The notes beneath the pieces were generated by a model that was not told the DNA's origin, made no database searches, and saw only the letters and a list, made by a program, of their open reading frames with translations. The position numbers and the translations under genes were made by a program. A stretch of 64,000 nt of DNA, taken from contig NZ_CP087999.1 in NCBI RefSeq assembly GCF_021044625.1, forward strand, positions 327,001 to 391,000, read 5' to 3'. This stretch comes from Geomonas sp. RF6. GTDB taxonomy: Bacteria; Desulfobacterota; Desulfuromonadia; Geobacterales; Geobacteraceae. This document shows, piece by piece, positions 1 to 8,008 of the stretch; the stretch's first letter is position 1, and every line of letters starts with the position of its first letter.

Positions 1-1
1 C

Positions 2-244
2 AGCTATGCCGACACCCACGTGCAGGAAGCGCTCGCAGCGGCGAAGAAGAACTACAATCACCAGGTTTTCACCCTACCCCCGGCGGACCAGAAGAAGGTC
101 GCACAGCTGCTGCAGCCGATGGTGGACGACTATGTCAGGAAGGTGAGCGCGCAGGGGGTGAACGGCAAGCAGATCGTCGCCGACGTCCTCGCTCTCAAGA
201 AGAAGTACGAAGCGCCTGCAGGGAAGCCGGGGAAGAAGAAATAG
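2..244 (+). CDS. TRAP transporter substrate-binding protein DctP, C-terminal end (partial)
   Basis: The reading frame is open from the left window edge to TAA at 242-244, so only the last 80 or so residues are present. They form a charged helical tail (A-A-A-K-K-N-Y near the edge, then a lysine-rich end GKPGKKK). The assignment rests on context: DctQ and DctM permease genes follow on the same strand, and in TRAP operons the periplasmic solute-binding subunit is commonly encoded first. The family captures C4-dicarboxylates or related organic acids in the periplasm and delivers them to the QM permease. The tail alone would not identify the family. The GTG at 20 is internal, not a start. Confidence 0.6.
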   Translation, partial: SYADTHVQEALAAAKKNYNHQVFTLPPADQKKVAQLLQPMVDDYVRKVSAQGVNGKQIVADVLALKKKYEAPAGKPGKKK

Positions 245-310
245 GTCCCCGGATTCCTTGGGCGACCGAGAAGAAGGTTCATCAGAATTTTAAGGAGAGA
301 GTCGGCGGGA

Positions 311-417
311 ACGTCCCCTCCCCCCTTGCGGGGGAGGGACAGGGTGGGGGGGAAGGTGCCGCCAGAGAGGCAGATGGCAGCTTCACCACCCCCCTGCCCC
401 CTACCGTCAAGGGATGG
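311..417. repeat. MITE-like GC-rich dispersed repeat, copy 1
   Basis: About 107 bp of alternating C-runs and G-runs that can fold into nested hairpins. It begins with ACGTCCCCTCCCCCCTTG and contains GGACAGGGTGGGGG and AAGGTGCCGCC. The reverse complement of 50568-50678 has the same order of blocks, so this is a dispersed element present twice in opposite orientation. It occupies most of the 226-bp gap between the DctP and DctQ genes. It contains no coding signal. Confidence 0.7.
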
Positions 418-470
418 GTTCCTCAAGCAGGCTCCTAGTCACTCTGGAAAGTAAGGGGTAAAAGAAGCAC

Positions 471-959
471 ATGGACCGTTTCATCGGGATTTTGTCGAAG
501 TCATTTATGGCCGTCGGGGGGGCGGCACTCTTCGTGCTGGTGCTCCTCGCCACCGGGAACGTGACGATGCGATTTTTCCACGCACCGTATGCCGGGACGT
601 ATGAGCTCGTTTCCTTCCTGGGGGCGCTGGTGACCGCCGGCGCCCTTGCGCACACCCAGCGCCGCAAGGACCACATCGTGGTGGACATCCTCTCCGAGAA
701 GTTCCCTCCGGTGGTAAAGCGCGTCCTCGATGCGGTGAACTACGCCGTCACCTGCGCCCTCTTCGCGGTCATCTCCTGGCAGGTGTGGGTATGGGGTGAC
801 AAGATCAGGACCGGAGGAGAGCTCTCCGAGACGCTGAAGATCGATTACTACCCCTTCGTGTACGGCGTCTCCGTCGGCTTTGGTCTCCTCGCCGTCGTCC
901 TCTTCGTGGACTTCCTGAAGTCGCTGGCGCACCCGGAACACCCGGAGGTGCACCAATGA
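471..959 (+). CDS. dctQ: TRAP transporter small permease subunit DctQ
   Basis: A 162-residue membrane protein, the usual DctQ size. Four hydrophobic segments are visible (about residues 13-33, 47-65, 87-107 and 128-150), and the sequence after segment 2 (RRKDHIVVDIL) is typical of DctQ. The subunit pairs with DctM to form the Na+- or H+-coupled inner-membrane translocator that receives substrate from DctP. The ATG at 471 follows an AAGGGG purine stretch. The stop overlaps the dctM start by four bases (ATGA at 956-959), indicating translational coupling. Substrate cannot be told from sequence; C4-dicarboxylates are the default guess. Confidence 0.9.
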   Translation: MDRFIGILSKSFMAVGGAALFVLVLLATGNVTMRFFHAPYAGTYELVSFLGALVTAGALAHTQRRKDHIVVDILSEKFPPVVKRVLDAVNYAVTCALFAVISWQVWVWGDKIRTGGELSETLKIDYYPFVYGVSVGFGLLAVVLFVDFLKSLAHPEHPEVHQ

Positions 960-2260
960 ACGGTCCGATGCTCGGCGTCTACGGCATCCTCGCGATGTTC
1001 TTCATCCTCTTCGTGCTGCGCATTCCGGCAGCCTTTACCATGCTGCTGGTCGGCTTTGCCGGGATCGCCACCGCCACCTCGCTCGATGCAGCCTTCGCCA
1101 TGACCGGCTCGGAGCTGTGGAACATCTTTTCCAACTACGGCCTCACCGTCATTCCCCTCTTCATCCTCGTGGGGGAGATCGTGCACTATGCCGGGTACAA
1201 CAACAGTCTCTACTACGCCTCGTACCGCTGGTTCGGGCACAAGCGCGGGGGACTGGCCATGACCACCATCATGGCGAGCGCGGCATTCTCCGCCATCAGC
1301 GGCTCCAACACCGCCACCGCCGCGACCATGAGTGCGGTGGCCATCCCCGCCATGAAGGAGTACAAGTACCACCCGCTCCTGAATGCCGGTTCGGTCGCTG
1401 CAGGCGCAACGCTCGGGGTGCTGATCCCTCCGAGCATCGTCCTCGTGGTGTACGGGCTGTACACAGGGCAGTCGATCGGGAAACTCTTCTTCGGCAACGT
1501 GATCCCGAGCGCGATCCTCACCACCCTTATCCTCCTCACCGTGGTGTGGATCTGCCGACGCCACCCCGACTGGGGCCCCGCCGGCCCGAAGAGCACCTGG
1601 AACGAGCGCTTCGCCGCGCTGCCGGAGGCGCTGGACATCCTCCTTCTCTTCGGGATCATCATGTACGCACTCTTCACCGGAGTGGTGACCGCAACCGAGG
1701 CCGCCGCCGTCAGCTGCTTCCTCGCGCTGATCATCTGCACGGTGCGCAGGAAACTCACCTGGAAAAAGGTCGCCGGCGCCTTCGTCGATACGCTACGCAT
1801 CTCCTGCATGGTCTTCATGATCGTGGCGGGGGCCGTCATCTTCGCCAAGTTCCTCACCATCACGCGCCTTCCGTACGAGACGGCGGAATGGATAAGCGCA
1901 CTGCAGCTGCCGCGCTGGATGGTGCTGTGGGTGATCCTTCTTTGCTACATCATCGGCGGGTGCATCATGGACGCCCTGGCCTTTCTCCTGGTGTCGCTGC
2001 CGATATTCTACCCGCTGGTCACGCAGCTAGGTTACGATCCGGTGTGGTTCGGCCAGGTCATCACCATCGTCACCACCATGGGCTCCATCATGCCCCCGAT
2101 CGGAATCTGCTGCTACGTCGTCTCCGGCATGTCGGGCATCCCTCTCGGCACCGTTTTCAAAAGCTCCCTGTACTATTTCCCTTCCTACATCGTCTCAATC
2201 GTAGTCCTCATGGTTTCCCCATACTGGACGGTACTGGTACTCTCCGACCTTGTGAAGTGA
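956..2260 (+). CDS. dctM: TRAP transporter large permease subunit DctM
   Basis: A 434-residue, very hydrophobic protein with about 12 membrane segments, the full length expected for DctM (ion transporter superfamily). Visible hallmarks are SAISGSNTATAATMSAVAIP around residue 120, LGVLIPPSIVLVVYG around 160, and GSIMPPIGICCYVVSG near the end. This subunit carries the substrate path of the TRAP system, driven by an ion gradient. It is coupled to dctQ through an ATGA overlap. A strong palindrome lies immediately after the stop, so the operon probably ends here. Confidence 0.95.
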   Translation: MNGPMLGVYGILAMFFILFVLRIPAAFTMLLVGFAGIATATSLDAAFAMTGSELWNIFSNYGLTVIPLFILVGEIVHYAGYNNSLYYASYRWFGHKRGGLAMTTIMASAAFSAISGSNTATAATMSAVAIPAMKEYKYHPLLNAGSVAAGATLGVLIPPSIVLVVYGLYTGQSIGKLFFGNVIPSAILTTLILLTVVWICRRHPDWGPAGPKSTWNERFAALPEALDILLLFGIIMYALFTGVVTATEAAAVSCFLALIICTVRRKLTWKKVAGAFVDTLRISCMVFMIVAGAVIFAKFLTITRLPYETAEWISALQLPRWMVLWVILLCYIIGGCIMDALAFLLVSLPIFYPLVTQLGYDPVWFGQVITIVTTMGSIMPPIGICCYVVSGMSGIPLGTVFKSSLYYFPSYIVSIVVLMVSPYWTVLVLSDLVK

Positions 2261-2265
2261 CAGTG

Positions 2266-2291
2266 AAGGGGCGCGGCATGCCGCGCCCCTT
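2266..2291. terminator. Perfect 26-bp palindrome after dctM
   Basis: AAGGGGCGCGGC at 2266-2277 is followed by its own reverse complement without a spacer, giving a perfect palindrome ending at 2291. It starts five bases after the dctM stop. The 3' flank is only weakly T-rich (CCTTCC), so it may be a terminator or an mRNA 3'-end stabilising hairpin. Confidence 0.6.
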
Positions 2292-2408
2292 CCACATCCC
2301 ACTCCCTCCTTCCCCATTTCGCTCACCCATCACTTCGCTCACTCATCCATTGGCTGTAAATAATGCATCCCACTCTCAAGCTACTTCTGAATACACCGAT
2401 ACGATCAC

Positions 2409-2430
2409 GTACTGCTGAGAACAGCAGTAC
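2409..2430 (+). promoter_or_regulatory. Hairpin in the leader of the chemoreceptor gene
   Basis: GTACTGCTG, loop AGAA, CAGCAGTAC: a perfect 9-bp stem, 29 bases before the ATG at 2460. It has no T-run, so it is not an intrinsic terminator of the usual kind. It could be an operator or a leader structure. The rest of the 2292-2459 gap shows nothing convincing. Confidence 0.4.
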
Positions 2431-2459
2431 TACGTATACACAGAAAGAGAGAACGGACA

Positions 2460-4355
2460 ATGCAGCTGACCGCAAAAGTTAACCTCACCGTTATGGCAAT
2501 CTTTGCCGCTACTGTCACTATCCTGGTCTCAGTGGCATTCTTCAGCTCAAAGAGCATCTTGAGCAGCGTCATCCAGACGAGCCAGATCTCTATCGCCAGT
2601 GACAACGCAGCTAACCTCAACGACTGGATCCAGCGCAAGCTCCAGGTCGTGGAGGCCGGTGCAAAGGACCTGTCCCGCTCCCCGTCCCCCGAGGTGCTGA
2701 AAAGAACCATAAAAACGCTGGCCGCTGCCGGCTCCTTTACGAAGATCCATCCCGGGTACGAGGACGGCAGCGTCGTCTACTCCGACGACTGGGCGCCCCC
2801 CGCCGGGTATGACCCGCGCGAGCGCCCCTGGTACAGGCAGGGGAAGAAGGAGCTGAAGACGGGTCTCACGGAGCCGTACGTCGCCGCCTCCACCGGAAAG
2901 CTGATCATGACCTTCATGGCACCGATAAACGGGGCAGACGGAAAATTTGCCGGCATCTTTGGCGCCGACGTCACCCTCGATCATGTAGTGGAACAGGTCT
3001 TGAGCGTAAAGGTCGGTAAATCAGGGCACGCATTCGTGACCGATGCCGGCGGGAAGATCCTGGTGCATCCGGATCAGAGCCTCACTCTAAAGAAGAACAT
3101 CAAGGATCTCTCCCCTGACCTCGCCAAAAGCGACAAGAACTTCGCCGCTGCCGCAACCGGCACGATGACGTATCGGGCCGGGGGGAAGAAGAAGTTTCTC
3201 ACCTATGCGCGCGTTCCCTCTACCGGCTGGTATCTTTGCACCACCGTCGATGAGGACGAGGTCCTCGCTCCGGTGAGAAAGCAGCTGGTAACCCTCACGC
3301 TGATCGGGGCCACCTGCCTCGCCGCCGGACTCCTCGTGCTGGTCCTCTTTGTGAACAGGCTTCTGAAGCCCCTTCGTGAGCTGTACCTGCGCGTTGCAGA
3401 GGTGGCGGACGGCGAGGGGGACCTGACGAAGCGGCTGGAGGTAGGGGGGCGCAAGGACGAGATCGGGCAGCTTGCGCAAAAGCTGAACCTCTTCCTGGAA
3501 AGCGTGCGCGGCATCATCGTGCAGATCGCGGACGCCTCCCGGACCATAACGAGCGACGCTACAGGGCTCAAGTCCACTGCGGAGGGTATTTCCCTCGGGA
3601 CGGAACAGGTAGCGTCCCAGACCGTGACGGTGGCGACGGCCAGCGAGCAGATGTCGTGCACCGCTGCAGACATCGCGCGCAACTGCCACCACGCTGCAGA
3701 CAACGCCGCCCGCGCCGCCGAGACGACAGAGGAAGGGTTCCGCATGGTAAAGAGCACAGTGGACGGGATACGGAAGCGGGGCGAGGAGACGAAGCGCCAT
3801 GCCGAGGCAATTTCCTCTCTTGGGGAGCGCTCCGAGCAGATAGGGGCGATCGTGGCGACTATCGAGGAGATCGCAGACCAGACGAACCTTTTGGCGCTCA
3901 ATGCGGCCATCGAGGCCGCGCGTGCAGGGGACCAGGGGCGCGGCTTTGCGGTAGTTGCCGATGAGGTGCGTGCCCTCGCGGAGAGGACGACGGGCGCCAC
4001 GAAAGAGATAAGCACGATGATCCGCACCATTCAACAGGAGACGAAGCAGGCGATCGCCTCCATGGAGGAAGGGGTGAAAGGGAGCGCCAGAGGAGTCGAG
4101 GAGGCGGCAGGGCTGGAGGATGCGCTTCGGGAAACGCTTGCCCAGGTGGAGTCTCTCACCAGCCAGGTTAATCAGATTGCGGTAGCTGCAGAGGAGCAGA
4201 CCGCAACGACGTGCTCCATCACCAACAGCATCCAGCATATGACGGAAGTGGTGAACGAAACAGCCAGGGGTTCGCAGGAGAGCGCGGACACAGCCTCCAG
4301 GCTCTCCGTACTCGCGACAGAGATGCACCGGACGGTGAGCAAGTTCAAGCTGTAG
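2460..4355 (+). CDS. Methyl-accepting chemotaxis protein with periplasmic Cache domain
   Basis: 631 residues in the standard transmembrane receptor layout. TM1 is at about 7-30, a periplasmic dCache-type ligand domain follows (motifs [12 protein letters not shown] and [20 protein letters not shown]), and TM2 is at about 277-299. A HAMP linker precedes a C-terminal MA signalling domain. The conserved hairpin tip ([19 protein letters not shown]) contacts CheA and CheW. The protein senses a small extracellular ligand and feeds the chemotaxis or a related pathway. The C-terminus (VSKFKL) has no CheR/CheB-binding pentapeptide. The gene stands alone, with no che genes nearby. The ligand is not predictable from sequence. 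Confidence 0.95.
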   Translation: MQLTAKVNLTVMAIFAATVTILVSVAFFSSKSILSSVIQTSQISIASDNAANLNDWIQRKLQVVEAGAKDLSRSPSPEVLKRTIKTLAAAGSFTKIHPGYEDGSVVYSDDWAPPAGYDPRERPWYRQGKKELKTGLTEPYVAASTGKLIMTFMAPINGADGKFAGIFGADVTLDHVVEQVLSVKVGKSGHAFVTDAGGKILVHPDQSLTLKKNIKDLSPDLAKSDKNFAAAATGTMTYRAGGKKKFLTYARVPSTGWYLCTTVDEDEVLAPVRKQLVTLTLIGATCLAAGLLVLVLFVNRLLKPLRELYLRVAEVADGEGDLTKRLEVGGRKDEIGQLAQKLNLFLESVRGIIVQIADASRTITSDATGLKSTAEGISLGTEQVASQTVTVATASEQMSCTAADIARNCHHAADNAARAAETTEEGFRMVKSTVDGIRKRGEETKRHAEAISSLGERSEQIGAIVATIEEIADQTNLLALNAAIEAARAGDQGRGFAVVADEVRALAERTTGATKEISTMIRTIQQETKQAIASMEEGVKGSARGVEEAAGLEDALRETLAQVESLTSQVNQIAVAAEEQTATTCSITNSIQHMTEVVNETARGSQESADTASRLSVLATEMHRTVSKFKL

Positions 4356-4374
4356 GAGAGGGTAAATCTGCCCC

Positions 4375-4575
4375 TTTGCTCGTTCCGAAGCTCCGGACTT
4401 TGCTCGTTCTTAAGCTCCGGCCTTTGCTCGTTCCCAAGCTCCGGCTTGGGAACGGACTTGCCCGGGAGGCTCCAGCCTCCCCAACGCCGCCGTTACCCGT
4501 ACCGCTGACGCAGATGCAAAGCTGGAGCTTTGCACGCAAGTGCGTTCCCAAGGTGGACCTTGGGAACGAGCATGC
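4375..4575. repeat. Composite repeat: 24-bp direct repeats plus palindromic CCCAAG/CTTGGG modules
   Basis: Three tandem 24-bp units start at 4375, 4399 and 4423 (TTTGCTCGTTC followed by an AAGCTCCGG core). The third leads into the palindrome GTTCCCAAGCTCCGGCTTGG. Further modules follow: a GCAAAGCTGGAGCTTTGC palindrome near 4515, and a final CCCAAG/CTTGGG palindrome ending at GAACGAG (about 4570). The same modules occur at 63635-63774. Reading frames through this DNA give LVPKLRLGN-type peptides that are annotation artefacts. The element fills the space between the convergent chemoreceptor and acnB genes. Confidence 0.75.
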
Positions 4576-4611
4576 GAGGTGTGCACTACTGGAAGCTTCA
4601 CTACCTAATGA

Positions 4612-4643
4612 AAAAGGGCCCGTCGTCACCGGCGGGCCCTTTT
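4612..4643. terminator. Bidirectional intrinsic terminator between mcp and acnB
   Basis: AAAAGGGCCCG (4612-4622), a 10-base loop, then CGGGCCCTTTT (4633-4643). The 11-bp stem is flanked by A- and T-runs on both sides. It lies 20 bases beyond the acnB stop on the minus strand and also downstream of the plus-strand chemoreceptor gene, so it can stop transcription from both directions. Confidence 0.85.
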
Positions 4644-4662
4644 CTTTCAACTGCTCATCTTG

Positions 4663-7194
4663 TTACCGATACTCCTCAAGCTCATCAAACTGCAGGTAGC
4701 GGTATACCTCGCTCTCCTTCGGAGCGATCCGTTCCTGATACTGGACAAGGTACTCGGCCGGGGTGGGGAGTTTGCCTAGCTTCGCTGTGACGGCGCCGAG
4801 CTCTGCGGAGCCCAAAAAGACCTTCGCCCCTTTCCCCATCCTGTCGTCGAAGTTGCGCGTGGAGGTGGAGAAGACATTGACTCCATCCGGAACCCGCGCC
4901 TGGTTCCCCATGCACAGCGAGCACCCCGCCATCTCTATGCGGGCACCTACGGTGCTATAGACGGAGAAGTACGCTTCGGCCCTCAGCTGCTCGTCATCCA
5001 TGCGGGTCGGCGGGCAGATCCAGGTGCGGACCGATGGATTAAAAGCGCTCCCTTTCCAGATCTCTCCCGCTGCGCGGAAGTGGCCGATGTTGGTCATGCA
5101 GGAACCGAGGAAGACGTCCTGGATCTCTGTCCCCGCCACCTCCGAGAGAGGCTTCACGTCGTCCGGGTCATTCGGGCAGCAGAGGATCGGCTCCGTGATC
5201 TCGGAGAGGTCGATTTCTATGACCGCCGCGTATTCGGCGTTCGCGTCGGCGGAAAGGAGCTGCGGGTTCTTCAGCCACTCCTCCACCGCATCGATGCGCC
5301 GCTGCAGCGTGTTTGCATCCTGATAGCCGTCTGCGATCATCTTGCGCATGAGCGCCACGTTGGAGCGAAGATAAGCGGCGACAGATGCCTCGGAGAGCTT
5401 GATGCACCCTGCTGCGGCGCTTCGCTCCGCGGCGGCGTCGGTGAGCTCAAATGCCTGCTCCACCGAAAGATCGGGAAGTCCCTCCATCTCCAGGATGCGG
5501 CCGTTGAAAACGTTGATCTTGTTCTTCTTCGGCACCGTAAGGAGCCCCTGCTTGATCGCCCAGTACGGGATCGCGTTCACCGCGTCGCGCAGGGTGATCC
5601 CGGGGTTGAAGCTCCCCTTGAAGCGAACGAGCACCGATTCGGGCATGTCGAGCGGCATGAAGCCGAGTGCTCCGGCAAAGGCTACCAGCCCGGAGCCCGC
5701 CGGGAAAGAGATGCCGATCGGGAAGCGGGTATGGGAGTCCCCCCCTGTCCCTACAGTGTCGGGGACCAGCAGGCGGTTGAGCCAGGAGTGGATGACGCCG
5801 TCCCCCGGCTTCAGCGGAACCCCTCCTCTCTCCCTGATGAACTCGGGAAGGGTCTTGTGCATCTTTATGTCCGCGGCCTTCGGGTAGGCGGCGGTGTGGC
5901 AGAAGGACTGCATCACCATCGGTGCCTGGAACTTGAGGCAGGCAAGCTCCTTCAACTCGTCTGCGGTCATGGGGCCGGTCGTGTCCTGGGAGCCGACAGT
6001 GGTCATCGCCGGCTCGCAGGCTGTTCCGGGGAGGACACCTGCGACGCCGCAGGCGCGGCCGACCATCTTTTGCGCCAGGGTGTACCCCTGCCCCGCCTTC
6101 GGGGTCGGGTTCACGGAGTGCACGAAGACGTCGGAAGGGGGGAGCCCCAGCGCCTTCCGCGCCCTTTCCGTGAGGGCGCGGCCAATGATCAGGGGGATGC
6201 GGCCGCCGGCGCGGAACTCATCGCCGAGCGTTGCCGGTGCGATGCTGAAGCGGGAAAGGACTTCTCCGCTCTCGCTGCGGATCTCTCCGGCAACGGTGTC
6301 GATCACGACGATGTCACCGGTCTTCAACCCGGTCACATCCGTCCTGATCGGAAGAGCCCCAGAGTCCTGCGCGGTATTGAAGAAGATCGGGGCGATGACG
6401 CCGCCAATGATGATGCCGTCGCGCCTCTTGTTCGGGACAGCAGAGATGTCCTTGCCGATGTGCCACAGTACGCTGTTGCACGCCGATTTGCGGGAGGAAC
6501 CGGTCCCCACCACGTCACCGACGAAGGCGACCTGGTACCCTTCGCTGCGAAAGCGGGCAATCGTCTCTACGCCGTCGGGAAAGCGGCTCTTCCCCATCAC
6601 CAGCGCGTGCAGCGGAATGTCGGGACGGCTCCAGGCGTCGCTGGCCGGCGAGAAGTCGTCGGTGTTGATCTCCCCTTCCACCTTGTAGACCTTCACCGTG
6701 ACCGTCTCCGGCAGACCGGGACGGGAGGTGAACCATTCGGCCGCGGCCCACGACTCGAGGACCCTTTTGGCAAAGGGATTGTCCTTCGCGAGGGATGCAA
6801 CGTCGTCGAAGGCGTCATAGACGAGGGTGATCCCGGAAAGCGCCTGTGCAGCCGCCTCGGCGAGCTCGGGGTCTTTCATTGCAGCCACGAGCGGGGCGAC
6901 GTTGTAGCCGCCGAGCATCGTGCCGAGGATATCGACGGCGTCATTTCTGCTCAGCAGCGGAGACTTGCGGGCACCGGAGACGATATCGGCAAGGAAGGCC
7001 GCCTTGACCTCTGCTGCAGGATCGACCCCCGGCGCGACTCTCTCCCTGAGAAGATGGAGAAGCATCTCTTCCTGCCCTGCCGGCGGCGACTGAAGGAGTT
7101 CGCACAGCGCTAAAGTCTGCTCCGGATCGAGTGGTCTCGCAGGAATACCGAGCGATTTACGTTCCGCTTGGTGCTTGAGATATGCATCAATCAT
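4663..7194 (-). CDS. acnB: Aconitate hydratase B / 2-methylisocitrate dehydratase
   Basis: 843 residues, close to the 865 of E. coli AcnB, with the B-type order: an N-terminal HEAT-like domain (starting [17 protein letters not shown]), the swivel domain early in the chain ([20 protein letters not shown]), then domains 1-3. The [4Fe-4S] ligands are visible as Cys699 (GSCMTN) and Cys758/Cys761 (CSLCMGNQ), matching E. coli 710/769/772. It interconverts citrate and isocitrate in the TCA cycle. In the methylcitrate cycle it can hydrate 2-methyl-cis-aconitate, which is relevant because prpBCD lie at the other end of the window. The gene is monocistronic, with a promoter at 7279-7307 and a terminator at 4612-4643. 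Confidence 0.97.
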   Translation of the reverse strand: MIDAYLKHQAERKSLGIPARPLDPEQTLALCELLQSPPAGQEEMLLHLLRERVAPGVDPAAEVKAAFLADIVSGARKSPLLSRNDAVDILGTMLGGYNVAPLVAAMKDPELAEAAAQALSGITLVYDAFDDVASLAKDNPFAKRVLESWAAAEWFTSRPGLPETVTVKVYKVEGEINTDDFSPASDAWSRPDIPLHALVMGKSRFPDGVETIARFRSEGYQVAFVGDVVGTGSSRKSACNSVLWHIGKDISAVPNKRRDGIIIGGVIAPIFFNTAQDSGALPIRTDVTGLKTGDIVVIDTVAGEIRSESGEVLSRFSIAPATLGDEFRAGGRIPLIIGRALTERARKALGLPPSDVFVHSVNPTPKAGQGYTLAQKMVGRACGVAGVLPGTACEPAMTTVGSQDTTGPMTADELKELACLKFQAPMVMQSFCHTAAYPKAADIKMHKTLPEFIRERGGVPLKPGDGVIHSWLNRLLVPDTVGTGGDSHTRFPIGISFPAGSGLVAFAGALGFMPLDMPESVLVRFKGSFNPGITLRDAVNAIPYWAIKQGLLTVPKKNKINVFNGRILEMEGLPDLSVEQAFELTDAAAERSAAAGCIKLSEASVAAYLRSNVALMRKMIADGYQDANTLQRRIDAVEEWLKNPQLLSADANAEYAAVIEIDLSEITEPILCCPNDPDDVKPLSEVAGTEIQDVFLGSCMTNIGHFRAAGEIWKGSAFNPSVRTWICPPTRMDDEQLRAEAYFSVYSTVGARIEMAGCSLCMGNQARVPDGVNVFSTSTRNFDDRMGKGAKVFLGSAELGAVTAKLGKLPTPAEYLVQYQERIAPKESEVYRYLQFDELEEYR

Positions 7195-7274
7195 GGTGCC
7201 ATTCCTCCTCTACATGTCTTTAAAATCCGAAAGCTTATCACGTATGGCGCAAGGGCCGCGATGACTTTATTATT

Positions 7275-7307
7275 GCATACAGTATACAGTTACTTCTACT
7301 TTGTCAA
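7275..7307 (-). promoter_or_regulatory. Putative acnB promoter with overlapping inverted repeat
   Basis: On the minus strand TTGACA (7307-7302) and TACTGT (7284-7279) are 17 bases apart, about 85 bases upstream of the acnB ATG. The -10 overlaps the odd-centred palindrome ATACAGTAT (7277-7285) inside GCATACAGTATAC (7275-7287), which could be a repressor or activator site. An alternative -10 (TATACT, 15-base spacing) is also present. Confidence 0.45.
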
Positions 7308-7420
7308 CCGATGAAAATGACGTCGCCGTGCGGCGGGATGAGGAGAAGGTTCCTTCGGTGAGGCGGAGTGTGGGCAGGAACAGAGCAGCGGTCGCTCAGG
7401 CGTCACCCCGCCACCGTCTG

Positions 7421-7850
7421 TGGCGGCTGCGCCGCCATCGCAGGCAAGATGCCTACGCTCCAGCGCGGTGCCGGATGTCGTCTCCAAGGTTCGGCTGATG
7501 GGTGGGTTAGGCTGCCCCTAGTATGACAGTCGCTACTTCCACGGAAAGGAGCAACCCACGCTGGAGCACAGGCTTCCAGCCTGTACCGGCGGCGCCAGCC
7601 GTCGCATCTGTGGCGGCTGCGCCGCCATCGCAGGCAAGATGCCTACGCTCCAGCGCGGTGCAGGATGTCGTCTCCACGGTCCGGCTGATGGGTGGGTTAG
7701 GCTGCCCCCTAGTTGACAGTCGCTACTTCCACGAAAAGGAGCAGCCCGCGCTGGAGCACAGGCTTCCAGCCTGTACCGGCGGCGCCAGCCGCCGCATCTG
7801 TGGCGGCTGCGCCGCCATCGCAGAGAGGTGCCTACGCTCCAGCGCGATGC
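7421..7850. repeat. 190-bp tandem repeat, about 2.3 copies, in a gene-free region
   Basis: TGGCGGCTGCGCCGCCATCG starts at 7421, 7611 and 7801, an exact 190-bp period. Each unit holds GATGCCTACGCTCCAGCGC, then GGTGGGTTAGGCTGCCCC, GACAGTCGCTACTTCCACG and GGAGCACAGGCTTCCAGCC. The third copy breaks off near 7850. Units 1 and 2 differ by a handful of substitutions and a short CTAGT change. No conserved reading frame or codon bias is visible, so the 7308-8008 stretch looks non-coding. Confidence 0.85.
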
Positions 7851-7913
7851 CGGCGGACGGTCTCATGGCCGCCGAACAACTCGGGCCGGCAGTTTTTTCT
7901 GTACTCCACGAAG

Positions 7914-7946
7914 AAGGGGGGCCCCTCTCATAGGTACCCCCCCTTT
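7914..7946 (-). terminator. Probable terminator after the cohesin/dockerin gene
   Basis: AAGGGGGG (7914-7921) can pair with CCCCCCCTT (7937-7945) across a 15-base loop. It lies about 60 bases beyond the stop of the minus-strand gene ending at 8009. The trailing tract on the minus strand is short (CTTCTTC), so termination is plausible rather than certain. Confidence 0.5.
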
Positions 7947-8008
7947 ATTGTTGCTTCCGTCGATGCGAGGCTTTGCCAAGGTGAGGTCACCCCGGCATCT
8001 ACCTCTCT

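Noticed and set aside
4375-4446. Three 24-bp direct repeats considered as a CRISPR array
   Set aside because: The units are contiguous with no spacers, and no cas genes are present.
4211-4699. Plus-strand frame giving LVPKLRLGN-like peptides
   Set aside because: The peptide is translated repeat DNA (palindromic CCCAAG/CTTGGG modules). The same artefact appears on the minus strand at 63616-63993.
7523-7933. Plus-strand frames across the 190-bp tandem repeat
   Set aside because: They have no ribosome site, differ in frame between units, and look like repeat translation rather than protein.
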